Below, piece by piece: positions 1 through 8,600 of a stretch of 18,000 nucleotides of DNA; the first letter of the stretch is position 1; the number at the start of each line of letters is the position of its first letter. This DNA comes from an uncultured Butyricicoccus sp. (GTDB taxonomy: Bacteria > Bacillota > Clostridia > Oscillospirales > Butyricicoccaceae), in assembly GCA_900557315.1 (NCBI GenBank), contig USSI01000010.1, positions 1 through 18,000 of the forward strand, in the 5' to 3' direction. The position numbers and the translations under genes are program-made. The notes below the pieces were generated by a model. The model was not told where the DNA came from. It did not search any database and was given only the letters and a program-made list of their open reading frames with translations.

Positions 1-53
1 CGAGCATGCAGGCGCTGCTCACGCAGGCAGGGAGCACGACCGGGGAGGTATAA
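1..53 (+). CDS. C-terminal end of an unidentified phage gene (partial)
   Basis: The frame starting at base 3 is open from the window edge and ends at a TAA at 51-53, reading SMQALLTQAGSTTGEV. The ribosome site and TTG start of the next gene sit on its last bases, the usual packing in phage operons. Sixteen codons are too few to recognise a family. The other two forward frames are also open over this short stretch, so the choice rests only on the stop placed directly before the next start. Confidence 0.35.
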   Translation, partial: SMQALLTQAGSTTGEV

Positions 54-56
54 ACT

Positions 57-464
57 TTGAAAAAGCTGCTGATACATATCCCGATCACCGCGATCGGCGG
101 GCTTACGTACATGGGCATTGAGATCCTCTGGCGCGGCCACACGCACTGGACGATGGGCGTGCTGGGCGGGGTGTGCTTCGCACTCATCGGCCTGCTGGAC
201 GAGGTGCAGGACCACCCGCCGATGCTGCTGCAGATGGTGCAGGGCGCGGCGATCGTGATCGCGCTTGAGCTGCTCGTCGGGCTCGTCGTCAACCGCTGGC
301 TGGGCTGGGATGTGTGGGACTACTCGGATATGCCCGGCAACCTCTGGGGGCAGGTGTGCCCGCAGTTCGCGGTCATGTGGTTTTTCCTGTCGGCGCTGGC
401 CGTGTGGCTGGAAAACGCGCTGCACTGGCTGGCGGCGCGGCTGATGCACCGGCAGGGGAGGTGA
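57..464 (+). CDS. CmpB-like (putative ABC-transporter type IV) membrane protein, phage-borne
   Basis: A 135-aa integral membrane protein. Four hydrophobic segments are visible at about residues 4-24, 32-48, 57-80 and 101-119, linked by short polar loops. The loop with WDYSDMPGNLWGQVCPQFAVMW resembles the conserved part of the CmpB/YmaB-like family annotated as putative ABC transporter permease, small versions of which occur in clostridial phages. That match is from memory of the family. The start is TTG at 57, set by a strong GGGGAGG ribosome site at 42-48, eight bases upstream; no in-frame ATG suits better. It sits directly before the holin, so a role in lysis, membrane alteration or superinfection control is possible but not shown. 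No transport function should be assumed, as there is no ATPase partner. Confidence 0.6.
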   Translation: MKKLLIHIPITAIGGLTYMGIEILWRGHTHWTMGVLGGVCFALIGLLDEVQDHPPMLLQMVQGAAIVIALELLVGLVVNRWLGWDVWDYSDMPGNLWGQVCPQFAVMWFFLSALAVWLENALHWLAARLMHRQGR

Positions 465-497
465 TCTTTTGCAGGGTTGACCAAAGGACGACAAAAA

Positions 498-536
498 GCG
501 CCGTTTGGCGCGGACAGGTAAAAGGCCGCTGCGGCC
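498..536 (+). other. Two tandem small hairpins in the leader of the holin gene
   Basis: The 87-base gap between the membrane protein and the holin holds two perfect short inverted repeats: GCGCC-GTTT-GGCGC at 498-511 and GGCCG-CTG-CGGCC at 524-536. The second ends only a few bases before the AAAGGAAC ribosome site (about 539-545) of the holin. There is no T-run, so these are not terminators. They may tune translation or mRNA stability of the lysis genes, which is inference. No small gene with a convincing ribosome site is seen in the gap. Confidence 0.4.
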
Positions 537-551
537 GGAAAGGAACATAAA

Positions 552-1064
552 ATGGATCATTTCATGGCGATTGTCTCGCAGATTTTTTCGGCGTTCGGGG
601 ACAAGGCAAATCTGCTCGGGGCGGCAGTCGTCGCAGTGCTGAGCGGCGTGTTCGGTGCGCACTGGCAGATATTTGTGCTGTTTCTGGCGCTGAACGTCGT
701 CGATTTTTACTATGGGCGGCTCAAAGCCAAGAAAACGAACACGCTCTCGAGCGCCAAGGGCGCGGACGGCGTCCGTAAAAAGGTGAGTTACTGGGTCGTG
801 ATCGCGCTGGCGTTTGGCGTGAGCACAGTATTCATTGATTTCGGCGAGACCATCGGCGTGCCGCTCGGGTTTATGCAGCTGATCGGCTGGTTTACGCTGG
901 GCGTGTACATCCTGAATGAACTGACCAGCATCGTGGAAAATCTGGTGGTGCTGGGCTACGACGTGCCGGAAATCTTCGTGCGCGGGCTGAATGCGGCGCG
1001 GGCGGCGGTAGATGAAGCAGGCAATAAGGTTCTGCCAGAGCCGGAGGAGGACAAAAAGGAATGA
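552..1064 (+). CDS. Phage holin, holin_4_1 / TcdE-like family
   Basis: A 170-aa protein with hydrophobic segments at about residues 20-37, 38-55, 75-96 and 100-122. A polar loop holds NVVDFYYGRLKAKK, the conserved D...G...K region of the toxin-secretion/phage-lysis holin family (holin_4_1). The C-terminus is charged (EPEEDKKE), as usual for holins. Known role: it forms lesions in the cytoplasmic membrane at a set time and lets the endolysin reach the wall. The ATG at 552 has an AAAGGA site upstream. Its stop overlaps the amidase start as ATGA (1061-1064), so the two are translationally coupled, as expected for a holin-endolysin pair. At 170 residues it is somewhat longer than the usual roughly 130-150. 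Confidence 0.88.
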   Translation: MDHFMAIVSQIFSAFGDKANLLGAAVVAVLSGVFGAHWQIFVLFLALNVVDFYYGRLKAKKTNTLSSAKGADGVRKKVSYWVVIALAFGVSTVFIDFGETIGVPLGFMQLIGWFTLGVYILNELTSIVENLVVLGYDVPEIFVRGLNAARAAVDEAGNKVLPEPEEDKKE

Positions 1065-1852
1065 ATGTACTTATCATCGCCGGGCACGGCGGCACGCCGT
1101 ATGACCCGGGTGCGACAGGCTGCGGGCAGCAGGAGGCCGTGCAGACGCGCGTCATGGCGAAGCTGATCTATGACGAGATGCGCAAGGTGGACGGCCTGCG
1201 GCCGGTGCTGTACGACACCGGCAACGACGCATACAAGGTGCTGAAAAATGGCGGAAGCCTGCCGTTGAGCGGGATCGGGTATGTGATCGAGTGTCATTTG
1301 AACGCCTGTGTTAAGGACACGGCGGGGGACGGCAAAACGACCGGCGTGGAGGTGCTGGTGCACCCGAGCGAAAAGGGCGTCACTGTTGAACAGGCGATCT
1401 GCCGCCGCATTGCGGCGCTGGGGCTGAAAAACCGCGGCGTGAAGCCGGACGGCGGCCTGTTGGTGATGAACACGGTAAAGCGGCACGGCATCAGCCATGC
1501 ACTGATTGAGTTCTGCTTTATCGACGACCGCGACGACATGAATATTTTCATGGCAAAGCGCGAGCAGATCGCAAAAGCGGTCGTTGCAGGTGTTTGTGAA
1601 GGCTTTGGGATCGACTATGAGGAGGAAAGCGAAATGAGTAGGCAGGAAATCCAGAAGATCGTCCGCGAGGAGATCAAGGCGTATTTGGACGAGCAGGAGG
1701 GCAAAAGCCCAAGCGCTTGGGCGGAAGCTGCGTGGAAAGCGGCACAGGATGCCGGTATCACGGACGGCACCGCGCCAGGTGCGCCGATGACCCGAGAGAT
1801 GGGCGTTGTGATGCTCCAGCGCTGCGGGCTGGTTGGGCGAAAGGAGGCTTAA
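1061..1852 (+). CDS. Phage endolysin: N-acetylmuramoyl-L-alanine amidase (Amidase_3) with SLH-like C-terminus
   Basis: A 263-aa zinc amidase that cuts the bond between N-acetylmuramic acid and L-Ala of the stem peptide. The Amidase_3 fold covers about residues 1-180. Expected zinc ligands are H9 (in IAGHGG), E25 (QQEAV) and H79 (ECHLNA), with the catalytic Glu at E150 (ALIEFCF). A charged helix at 190-213 leads to residues 216-258 (PSAWAEAAWKAAQDAG, ITDGT, PMTREMGVVML). This resembles half an SLH unit and is common at the end of clostridial phage amidases, where it probably binds the wall. There is no signal peptide, so release depends on the adjacent holin, whose stop it overlaps by ATGA. 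A second, strong ribosome site inside the gene precedes M192. The stop is TAA. Confidence 0.9.
   Translation: MNVLIIAGHGGTPYDPGATGCGQQEAVQTRVMAKLIYDEMRKVDGLRPVLYDTGNDAYKVLKNGGSLPLSGIGYVIECHLNACVKDTAGDGKTTGVEVLVHPSEKGVTVEQAICRRIAALGLKNRGVKPDGGLLVMNTVKRHGISHALIEFCFIDDRDDMNIFMAKREQIAKAVVAGVCEGFGIDYEEESEMSRQEIQKIVREEIKAYLDEQEGKSPSAWAEAAWKAAQDAGITDGTAPGAPMTREMGVVMLQRCGLVGRKEA
1620..1636 (+). promoter_or_regulatory. Internal ribosome site and ATG within the endolysin gene
   Basis: A perfect AGGAGG at 1620-1625 stands eight bases before an in-frame ATG at 1634 (codon 192). Translation from here would give a 72-aa product made only of the charged linker and the SLH-like segment. Clostridial phage endolysins such as CTP1L and CD27L are known to make a free wall-binding fragment from an internal start. 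The sequence fits that pattern, but use of this start is inferred. Confidence 0.55.
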
Positions 1853-1855
1853 ATC

Positions 1856-2998
1856 ATGCCGAGCTTAGGGCAGATCATGGCGGGCGCAATCGCGGGTGCG
1901 GTCGGCAGCGCGGCGAACGCGGCGAACGCTATTAAGAACAGCAACAAGAACAAGGGCAGTTCGTCCAGTTCATCCAGCTCGTCCAGTTCGGGCAAGGGAA
2001 GCAGTTCGGGCGGGTCTTCCAGCGGCAGCTCGGGAGGTTCGTCCGGCGGATCGTACAAGTACGGCAATTATAACACCGATAGCGGTACACAGACAATCAC
2101 GTCATCCGACGCGGCGAAGTGGCAGGCAGGCGCGGATCAGGCTGCACAGAATTGGCATAATGCCACGACCGCCGAAGAAAAACAGTACTGGCACGATCAG
2201 GCAATCAAGTACAACACCCAGCTGGGCAAAAGCTATGACGACAGCACGGGAAAATGGTCTGGCGGCTATGCGATTGTTGATCCGAATCCATATGAAGGTG
2301 CTATGGATCAGTACCGTGACTACATGCAGCAGGCATCGGATGCACAGCAGGATGCGATTCAGGCGGGTGTGGACAGCGCAGTTGCTGATTTGAACGCCCA
2401 GCGCAACCAGGTCGGTAAACTGACAAAGCAGAACAACGCAGCGGCGGAGCGCGCATACATGCAGACTATCAACCCGAACGGGTCGCTTGCGGAAAATCTG
2501 GCGGCAAATGGGCTGCTCTCATCGGGTATTACCGAGACCAGCCAAATTCAGGCAGGCAATACCTATCAGGGAGCGCTCAACCAGAACGCGCAGACCCAGA
2601 CGGAAGCAATCGCGGAGATCGAGCGCGCCATCACACAGGCGCAGTTAAACGGTGACCTGACAGCTGCGCAGGCGCTCTCTGACATGCTGACGCAGATCGC
2701 ACAGCAGGGCTATCAGAATGTTTCTGACATTGCCCAGTGGGATCAGTGGAACAAGCAGTTCGGATACAATCAGGATGTCACTGATGCTGGTTTGACGGGC
2801 GTCTACAACGGAAGCCCGACACTGGAGGCGCAAAGGCTGCAACTGGAGAAGCAGGATCGGGAGGATCAGCGCAAGCTGATTGCGCAGCAGTTGGAACTTG
2901 GCCAGATTGATATTGAGACGGGACGGAAGCAGCTTCAGCAGATTGACCAGGAGATCGCGTACTACGATTTTCAACTAAAGCAGCTGGGCGTATCGTAA
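1856..2998 (+). CDS. Gly/Ser-rich, Gln-rich phage protein; possible virion or ejection protein
   Basis: A 380-aa protein that I cannot assign to a named family. Residues 5-26 form a small-residue helix with glycine-zipper spacing (AGAIAGAVGSAA). Residues 35-66 are almost pure Ser and Gly. The rest is polar, Gln/Ala-rich and helical, ending in a charged coiled-coil-like region (about 310-375). A central stretch, ANGLLSSGITETSQIQAG, resembles conserved Gly-rich turns in phage internal or injection proteins, though this is recall, not a search. AAGGAGG at 1841-1847, inside the end of the amidase gene, lies eight bases before the ATG. It precedes the giant polyvalent gene, and both carry Ser/Gly tracts, which suggests they travel together in the virion. 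A role in DNA ejection is inference. Confidence 0.7.
   Translation: MPSLGQIMAGAIAGAVGSAANAANAIKNSNKNKGSSSSSSSSSSSGKGSSSGGSSSGSSGGSSGGSYKYGNYNTDSGTQTITSSDAAKWQAGADQAAQNWHNATTAEEKQYWHDQAIKYNTQLGKSYDDSTGKWSGGYAIVDPNPYEGAMDQYRDYMQQASDAQQDAIQAGVDSAVADLNAQRNQVGKLTKQNNAAAERAYMQTINPNGSLAENLAANGLLSSGITETSQIQAGNTYQGALNQNAQTQTEAIAEIERAITQAQLNGDLTAAQALSDMLTQIAQQGYQNVSDIAQWDQWNKQFGYNQDVTDAGLTGVYNGSPTLEAQRLQLEKQDREDQRKLIAQQLELGQIDIETGRKQLQQIDQEIAYYDFQLKQLGVS
1961..1987 (+). repeat. Degenerate 9-base tandem repeat encoding a poly-Ser tract
   Basis: Three head-to-tail units, TCGTCCAGT, TCATCCAGC and TCGTCCAGT, encode part of an eleven-serine run. Such a coding microsatellite can change in unit number by slippage without breaking the frame, so linker length may vary between strains. 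Confidence 0.6.
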
Positions 2999-3006
2999 CA
3001 CGACCG

Positions 3007-3038
3007 GAAGGGCGGCGGGAAACCGCCGCCCTTCTTTT
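3007..3038 (+). terminator. Strong intrinsic terminator between the Ser-rich gene and the giant gene
   Basis: A perfect 12-bp stem (GAAGGGCGGCGG at 3007-3018 with CCGCCGCCCTTC at 3023-3034) is closed by a GAAA tetraloop and followed by TTTT at 3035-3038. Only two bases separate it from the GGGAGG ribosome site (3041-3046) of the next gene, so no promoter fits between. The giant gene must be reached by read-through or antitermination. Confidence 0.8.
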
Positions 3039-3053
3039 CAGGGAGGAATATGC

Positions 3054-5513
3054 ATGGCATCAGGAAGACGGAAAAAGACAGAAGAGGAGATGCGCCGGGA
3101 GCTGCAGCTTGCAGCGCAAAAAAGGGCAAGGAAGGACATGAGCCGTCAGGCGATTGCAAACAATATTACGAATATGCCGATCACGCAGGCGTCATCGCGC
3201 TATACAGAAAGCCAGCCTCAATACCAGCAAACGGCGAAAACGGTGGAGCAGGCGACAGGTATCAATCCTACGCGCACCGTAATAAAAACGAGCAGCGGAA
3301 GTTCCCGGCCGGGGACGCTTAGGTCATCGGGGATTGGGCGGAGCAATGTGCAAACCAATACCATCCGCCCGGATACAACTGTCCGGCTGGCAGGCAATAA
3401 CGGGCTGGCAAAGCTTGGGACGCTGGGTGGGCGGACCACGCGCGACCAATGGGTTGCAGACCGGGATCGGATGAGACAGAACAGCGTACGTTGGCACTTT
3501 GCGGGCACGGATGAGCGGGAAAAGCTCAAACAGGAAAATGACGCGATCCGGTCGGCCTATGGACTGCGGTACAAACCCAGCACGGGCGAGACATACGCGG
3601 GAACGGTCAACCTTTCGAAGGATGTGGGGGACACGGTGGACGAATACCGTCAACAAGGCGTGATGTCCACGGTCGGGCACAATACCGGTTCTGTGCTTGC
3701 AGGCGTAAACGAAGCGTTCTATAAGACAGTGGATTTCCTGCTGCCGGATGTCATCACCCCGGACGTTATCCAGGACTACATTGACGAAGCAAAGAAAAAC
3801 AGCGAGGATATCCAGCAGAAGGTAGACAATTACAATTACGGCCGCGGCGGCACGATCGGCGGCGTGGCAGGCGACCTGTACCAATCAGCGCTTGAAATGG
3901 CCCCGCAGGCCGTAATTGCCCTTATGACGGGAAACCTCAGCACGGGCGTACAGCTTGCCGATGCAGGGAAAAATGCGGTAATCAAGGTAGTACAGCAGGT
4001 AACGAAAAGCCCTGCCGCGTGGGCGAGCTTTTTCCAGACCGTAGGCAGCGACTATGAGGAAGCCAAAGCGAACGGCGCAAGCGATCTGGAAGCAGCTGCG
4101 AGCGCGATTATTTCCTCCGCTATCAATGCAGGAGTTGAAACGTCGGGCGGTATTGAGACCGCAGGGGCAAGACCGAAGAACATCCTGAACTGGCTCAAAG
4201 GGATGAATGAGGAAGGCCGCGAAGAGGTCGTGCAGGGCGTTGTTTCCGGGCTGACGCAAAAGGGCATCTACGATGCAGATAAGCCATGGCTGACAACCGG
4301 AAGCGGCGAGGGCGTAATCGACCCTGTGCGTATGGCGCAGGAGTATGGCGCGGGTGCACTCATCGGCGGCGTGATGACCGCGCCCGGGACATTCGCGGGA
4401 AGGCGCAGCACGGGCACGCAGACGGCGCAGGAGACAGCGGCAGCGCCACGGGTGGAGAATTACTCGCCGGTGATGCAGGAGACTGTACGGGACATCCAGG
4501 CGCAAATACAGGAGACGCCGCAGGAGACAGCGCAACCGACAGATTCCCAAGCGTTTGGGCAGACGTATACAGGGATGAATGATTTTACCGCGCCGCTCAC
4601 GCAGACGCTTGTCAAAATCGATGAGCAGATGCGCATTGCCGAAAACCTTCCGGCAGGACCGGCGCGGGAGAACCGTATACAGGCGCTGCAGAAAGGGGCG
4701 CAGGATGTGTCGCGACAGCTTGCGGCGATTGAGAACAACCGGGCGGAAATCGCGCGTGCGCAGACAATCGCGGAGCGGTTCGGCGCAAAATTCGCGCTGG
4801 CAGACCTTGGGCCGGCAGGCGGCAAATACGAAAACGGAACCATTACAATCAATCCCTATTCTTCGTCGCCAGTGCGTCAGGTACTGGTGCATGAGCTGAC
4901 ACACCACCTAGAGACCAGCGGACAGTATGATGTATTGCAGCGTCAGGCCCTCGGTATGTTTGCGGCGGAACAGGGTGTGGACGTAGACACTTTGCGGGCG
5001 AATATTATGCAGCTGTACGCACAGAACGGTGTTCAGCTTGACGTAGATGGTGCAAACCGTGAATTGACCGCGGCATTTTGCGAGAATCGGCTGTTTACAG
5101 ATGAAGCGAGCATCCAGCGCTTGGCACAGACTGATCGGAACCTATTTGAGCGTATCCGGCAGTGGATCGCGGACACTGTGGCACGCCTGCGCGGGACGCC
5201 GGAACAGCGGGAAATGCTGAGATTGCAGCAGATGTATGAACGGGCGGCAAGGACAGTCGGACAGCGGGAAGGTTATCGGGGCGCTCAGTATAGTATAGAC
5301 GGGAGATCAACGCTGGCCGCACAACGAGCTTACAGGGAGGCAGTAGAAAGCGGAGATACCCAAACAGCAGAAGAAATATTGCGGCAAAGATACCGTATAA
5401 GAGGATATTCTCCTGATATTGATAATCGCATGATGCACGTTGCACCCAATAGTAAGGACGGATATTCCGCGCGGCTTGATGATCTGACTCCGATGTACGG
5501 AGATGATATTTAG
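3054..5513 (+). CDS. N-terminal part of a giant phage polyvalent protein, with HExxH zincin motif; ends at in-frame TAG
   Basis: An 819-aa frame starting at ATG 3054, seven bases after GGGAGG. The N-terminus is basic (SGRRKKTEEE) and Gln-rich to about residue 170. Residues about 255-450 are helical and rich in small hydrophobics, with possible membrane-active stretches (ALEMAPQAVIALMTG; GAGALIGGVMTAPG). A zinc metallopeptidase motif H613-E-L-T-H617 follows. E670 or E677 (NRELTAAFCEN) is the likely third ligand, as in zincin domains of phage polyvalent proteins. From about residue 770 (YREAVESGDTQ, then YSARLDDLTPMYGDDI) a new domain begins, but TAG at 5511-5513 stops it. The same frame continues as coding sequence to 10214. 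The stop therefore looks like a broken or recoded Tyr codon rather than a natural gene end. No other gene ending in this window uses TAG. Confidence 0.85.
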   Translation: MASGRRKKTEEEMRRELQLAAQKRARKDMSRQAIANNITNMPITQASSRYTESQPQYQQTAKTVEQATGINPTRTVIKTSSGSSRPGTLRSSGIGRSNVQTNTIRPDTTVRLAGNNGLAKLGTLGGRTTRDQWVADRDRMRQNSVRWHFAGTDEREKLKQENDAIRSAYGLRYKPSTGETYAGTVNLSKDVGDTVDEYRQQGVMSTVGHNTGSVLAGVNEAFYKTVDFLLPDVITPDVIQDYIDEAKKNSEDIQQKVDNYNYGRGGTIGGVAGDLYQSALEMAPQAVIALMTGNLSTGVQLADAGKNAVIKVVQQVTKSPAAWASFFQTVGSDYEEAKANGASDLEAAASAIISSAINAGVETSGGIETAGARPKNILNWLKGMNEEGREEVVQGVVSGLTQKGIYDADKPWLTTGSGEGVIDPVRMAQEYGAGALIGGVMTAPGTFAGRRSTGTQTAQETAAAPRVENYSPVMQETVRDIQAQIQETPQETAQPTDSQAFGQTYTGMNDFTAPLTQTLVKIDEQMRIAENLPAGPARENRIQALQKGAQDVSRQLAAIENNRAEIARAQTIAERFGAKFALADLGPAGGKYENGTITINPYSSSPVRQVLVHELTHHLETSGQYDVLQRQALGMFAAEQGVDVDTLRANIMQLYAQNGVQLDVDGANRELTAAFCENRLFTDEASIQRLAQTDRNLFERIRQWIADTVARLRGTPEQREMLRLQQMYERAARTVGQREGYRGAQYSIDGRSTLAAQRAYREAVESGDTQTAEEILRQRYRIRGYSPDIDNRMMHVAPNSKDGYSARLDDLTPMYGDDI
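5511..5513 (+). other. In-frame amber codon splitting the giant polyvalent gene
   Basis: Codons on both sides stay in one frame: the upstream part ends in ...LTPMYGDDI and the downstream part resumes with SPDAEYYFGTGESYDG and runs into an unbroken 1,535-codon stretch. In similar proteins as I remember them a Tyr stands at this place, so TAT or TAC to TAG by one base is the simplest origin. A natural nonsense mutation, suppression by read-through, or an assembly error are all possible. Confidence 0.8.
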
Positions 5514-5606
5514 AGCCCGGATGCAGAATATTATTTTGGAACAGGGGAGAGTTATGACGGAGCGGCGATTGCTGCAATCCAGAATGCGCACAATAATCCC
5601 GATGCT

Positions 5607-8600
5607 TTGGTAACGGTGTATCGCGCAATCCCGTCCAGCGTTCAGGATTACGTGCTGCGTAATGGGGATTGGGTTACGACCGTAGAAGACTATGCGCGCG
5701 AGCATGGGGAGCGAACGCTGGAAGGCGCATACCGGATCATTAGAGAAACGGTTCCAGCACGCTATTTGTATGGCAATGGGGACAGTATCTTTGAATTTGG
5801 GTATGATAATGGAAACAACGAAGTATACCGTAACGCAGTTGGCAACGCTAAAACAGCAGGCGTTACCTATGACGACTATGGGGACCTTATTCCGCTATCT
5901 CAGCGTTTTGATGAAAGGAATCCGGACCGGCGTTACACATTCGGATTTACGCCGGCGCAGATTGCTACGGCGCCGGAGGTACAGGTGCCATTAAGTTCGG
6001 CAATCCGGTATGGCGTGACGCCGCAGCAGGCCATGCGCGAGGCCGAGGTGCGGGCGCAGGGCGAGGCTGTGCAGGCGGCTGCCCAGAGTGAGCGCGAAGA
6101 GACGGTTTCCGGGCTGATGCAGGCATGGACGGACAAGCGCGCGGCGGAAGCCCAGGCAGAACGTACGCGCGATGGGCTGACGTTGACCAATAACGATATC
6201 CAGCTTGCACAGAATGCAGCCGTCTCCGGTATGGATTCGGTAAACTGGGAACAGGCGGACGATCCGCAAAATGCATACACCTATGGACGCACGCTGCGTG
6301 CGGTGCGCGAGGCAGACCAGCCGATCCGGCAATATTTCGCCAGAAGGGCGGCGGCGTTGCAGAACGACGCCCAGGAGGCGGCGGACTGGATCGCGGAGTT
6401 TGCCAAAGATAAGAGGTTTGGTTTCAGCTATCAGCGCGAGACGATGGAGCGTAACATCCGGGATATTTTCAGCAAAGAGAATCAGGATGTTGCTGAATCC
6501 ATTATACGGGACTATATTACGCCGGTACATCACGCGGTCGCAGAAGGCAATAAGCTGAAAAACAGCATGCGGGAGCGTGTGAAGGCGCTTAAACTGAACA
6601 AGTACGAGCGCGCACTGGTACAGATGCGGCTTGAGGCAGAGGACGGCGCGGCAGCGGAGTACATCAAGAACAACAATCTCACAGTCACACCCGAGATGGA
6701 CGCGAAAATCAACCAGGCTGTACAGGTGTTCCGGGATATTTACAACGATCTTTATAACCAGATCAACGAGACGCTGCTGCTGAATGGGCAGGAGCCTGCG
6801 CCATTTCGCAAAAACTACGCGCCGCACTTCACGAAAGACAAGCCGGACACATTGCTCGGCAAGGTGCGTTTTGCGCTTGGGCTGGGTAAAGACAGCAGTT
6901 TGAACCTGCCGACCGATATTGCAGGTATCACGGATTCGTTCCGGCCGGGCAAGAAGTGGTTTGGCAATCTGTTGCAGCGCGAGGGCGAGATCACGGACTA
7001 TGACGCGGTGGCGGGCTTTGACCAGTATATCGAAACTGCGGCGGACGTTATCACGCTGACCGAGAGTATCCAGAAACTGCGCGCACTGGAGGATCAGGTG
7101 CGATACACTCTGTCCGATGAGGGAGTGCAGGCAAAGATAGATGCGATCCGCGCAAATCCGGAGCTGGACGCGCTGCAGCAGCGGCAGCAGATCGAAGAGG
7201 TATACGACACCAACCGCAGCAACGCACAGCAGCTGATTGACGATCTGCGCAACCAGAAGCGCATGGGCATGGGCAGGTTTGTGACCGAACTGCGCCGGTA
7301 TACGGATAACCTCGCGGGCAAGAAGAGCCGAGAGGACCGCGGATGGGAGGACATGGCGAACCGGCAGGTGTACCAGCTGGCGAAGAATTTGGAAAGCCGT
7401 GTTGCAGCGAACATGATCTCGCTTAACCCGGGCAGCTGGCTGACCAACTTCATTCCGATCACGCAGGCCACGGGCGAGGTGTCCGTGCCAAATCTGGTAA
7501 AGGGTATGTATCAGACGGTTAAAGGAGCGGTCACAGATGATGGATACCGGGATGCATCCGCGTTCCTGACAAACCGCTATGGTTCGGACAGGTTAGATAA
7601 GACACTTGCACAGCGCGCAAGCGACCTTTCCGGCGCGCCGATGGAGCTGATTGACCATTTCGTTGCAAATACGATCCACCGTGCGCGGTATGCGCAGAAC
7701 ATCGACAAAGGCATGAGCATGGATGCGGCGATAGAGGACGCAGACGCTTATACGGCGTCGCTTATGGCGGATCGCTCGAAAGGCGCGCTGCCGACTGCGT
7801 TCAATGCAACAAACCCAATCCGTAAGGTATTCACCATGTTCCAGACCGAAGTCAACAACCAACTTTCCTACCTGTTCAAGGACATGCCGAAAGCGCAGCG
7901 CGAAAAGGGCGTTGCAGCGGTCGCATGGGCCTATACGAAGGTGTTCGGCACGGCGTACCTGTTTAATCTGGCGTACAGTGCACTGACCGGGCGCGACGCT
8001 GCGCTTGATCCGGTCGGCATGATCGCGGACGCGCTGGGCATCGGAGACGACGAGGACGAGGAACGCACCGGCTGGGATGTTGCGGCAGACCTTGGCCTTG
8101 GCGTTGCTGAGAATTTGCCGTTTGTCGGCGGTATACTCGGCGGCGGTAGAGTGCCGATTCAAAGCGCATTCCCGAATCCTATCACGATTTGGAACAGCCT
8201 GAGCGGCGACGCCGCACCGGAGAAGAAGGCGCAGACGGTCGGCAAGGAGCTTGCCAAGCCGCTGACCTACCTGCTGCCGAAGTTTGGCGGCGGCGCGGCG
8301 CGGCGTGCAATTGAGGGCTACGCGACTATTGACGCGGGCGGCAGCTACACTTATGACAGCGACGGCAACCGCGTACTGCAATTCCCGGCCTACGGGCAGA
8401 AGCCGCAGGACTATGCCCGCGCAATGCTGTTTGGTAAATGGTCCAGCGAAGAGGCGCAGGAGTACATTGACAAAGGCTTCAAGGGGCTGTCCGCAGATGA
8501 GACTGCTGTTTTCGATCAGCTGCGAAATAATATGGGGCTGGACGCGCGGCAGGCGATGGATACAATCCTCAGCCTGCGCGGTTTTGAGAGCGTAAAGGAC

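Noticed and set aside
3885..4907. 340-codon minus-strand frame opposite the polyvalent gene
   Set aside because: Cys/Arg/Leu-rich shadow without a ribosome site or recognisable domain.
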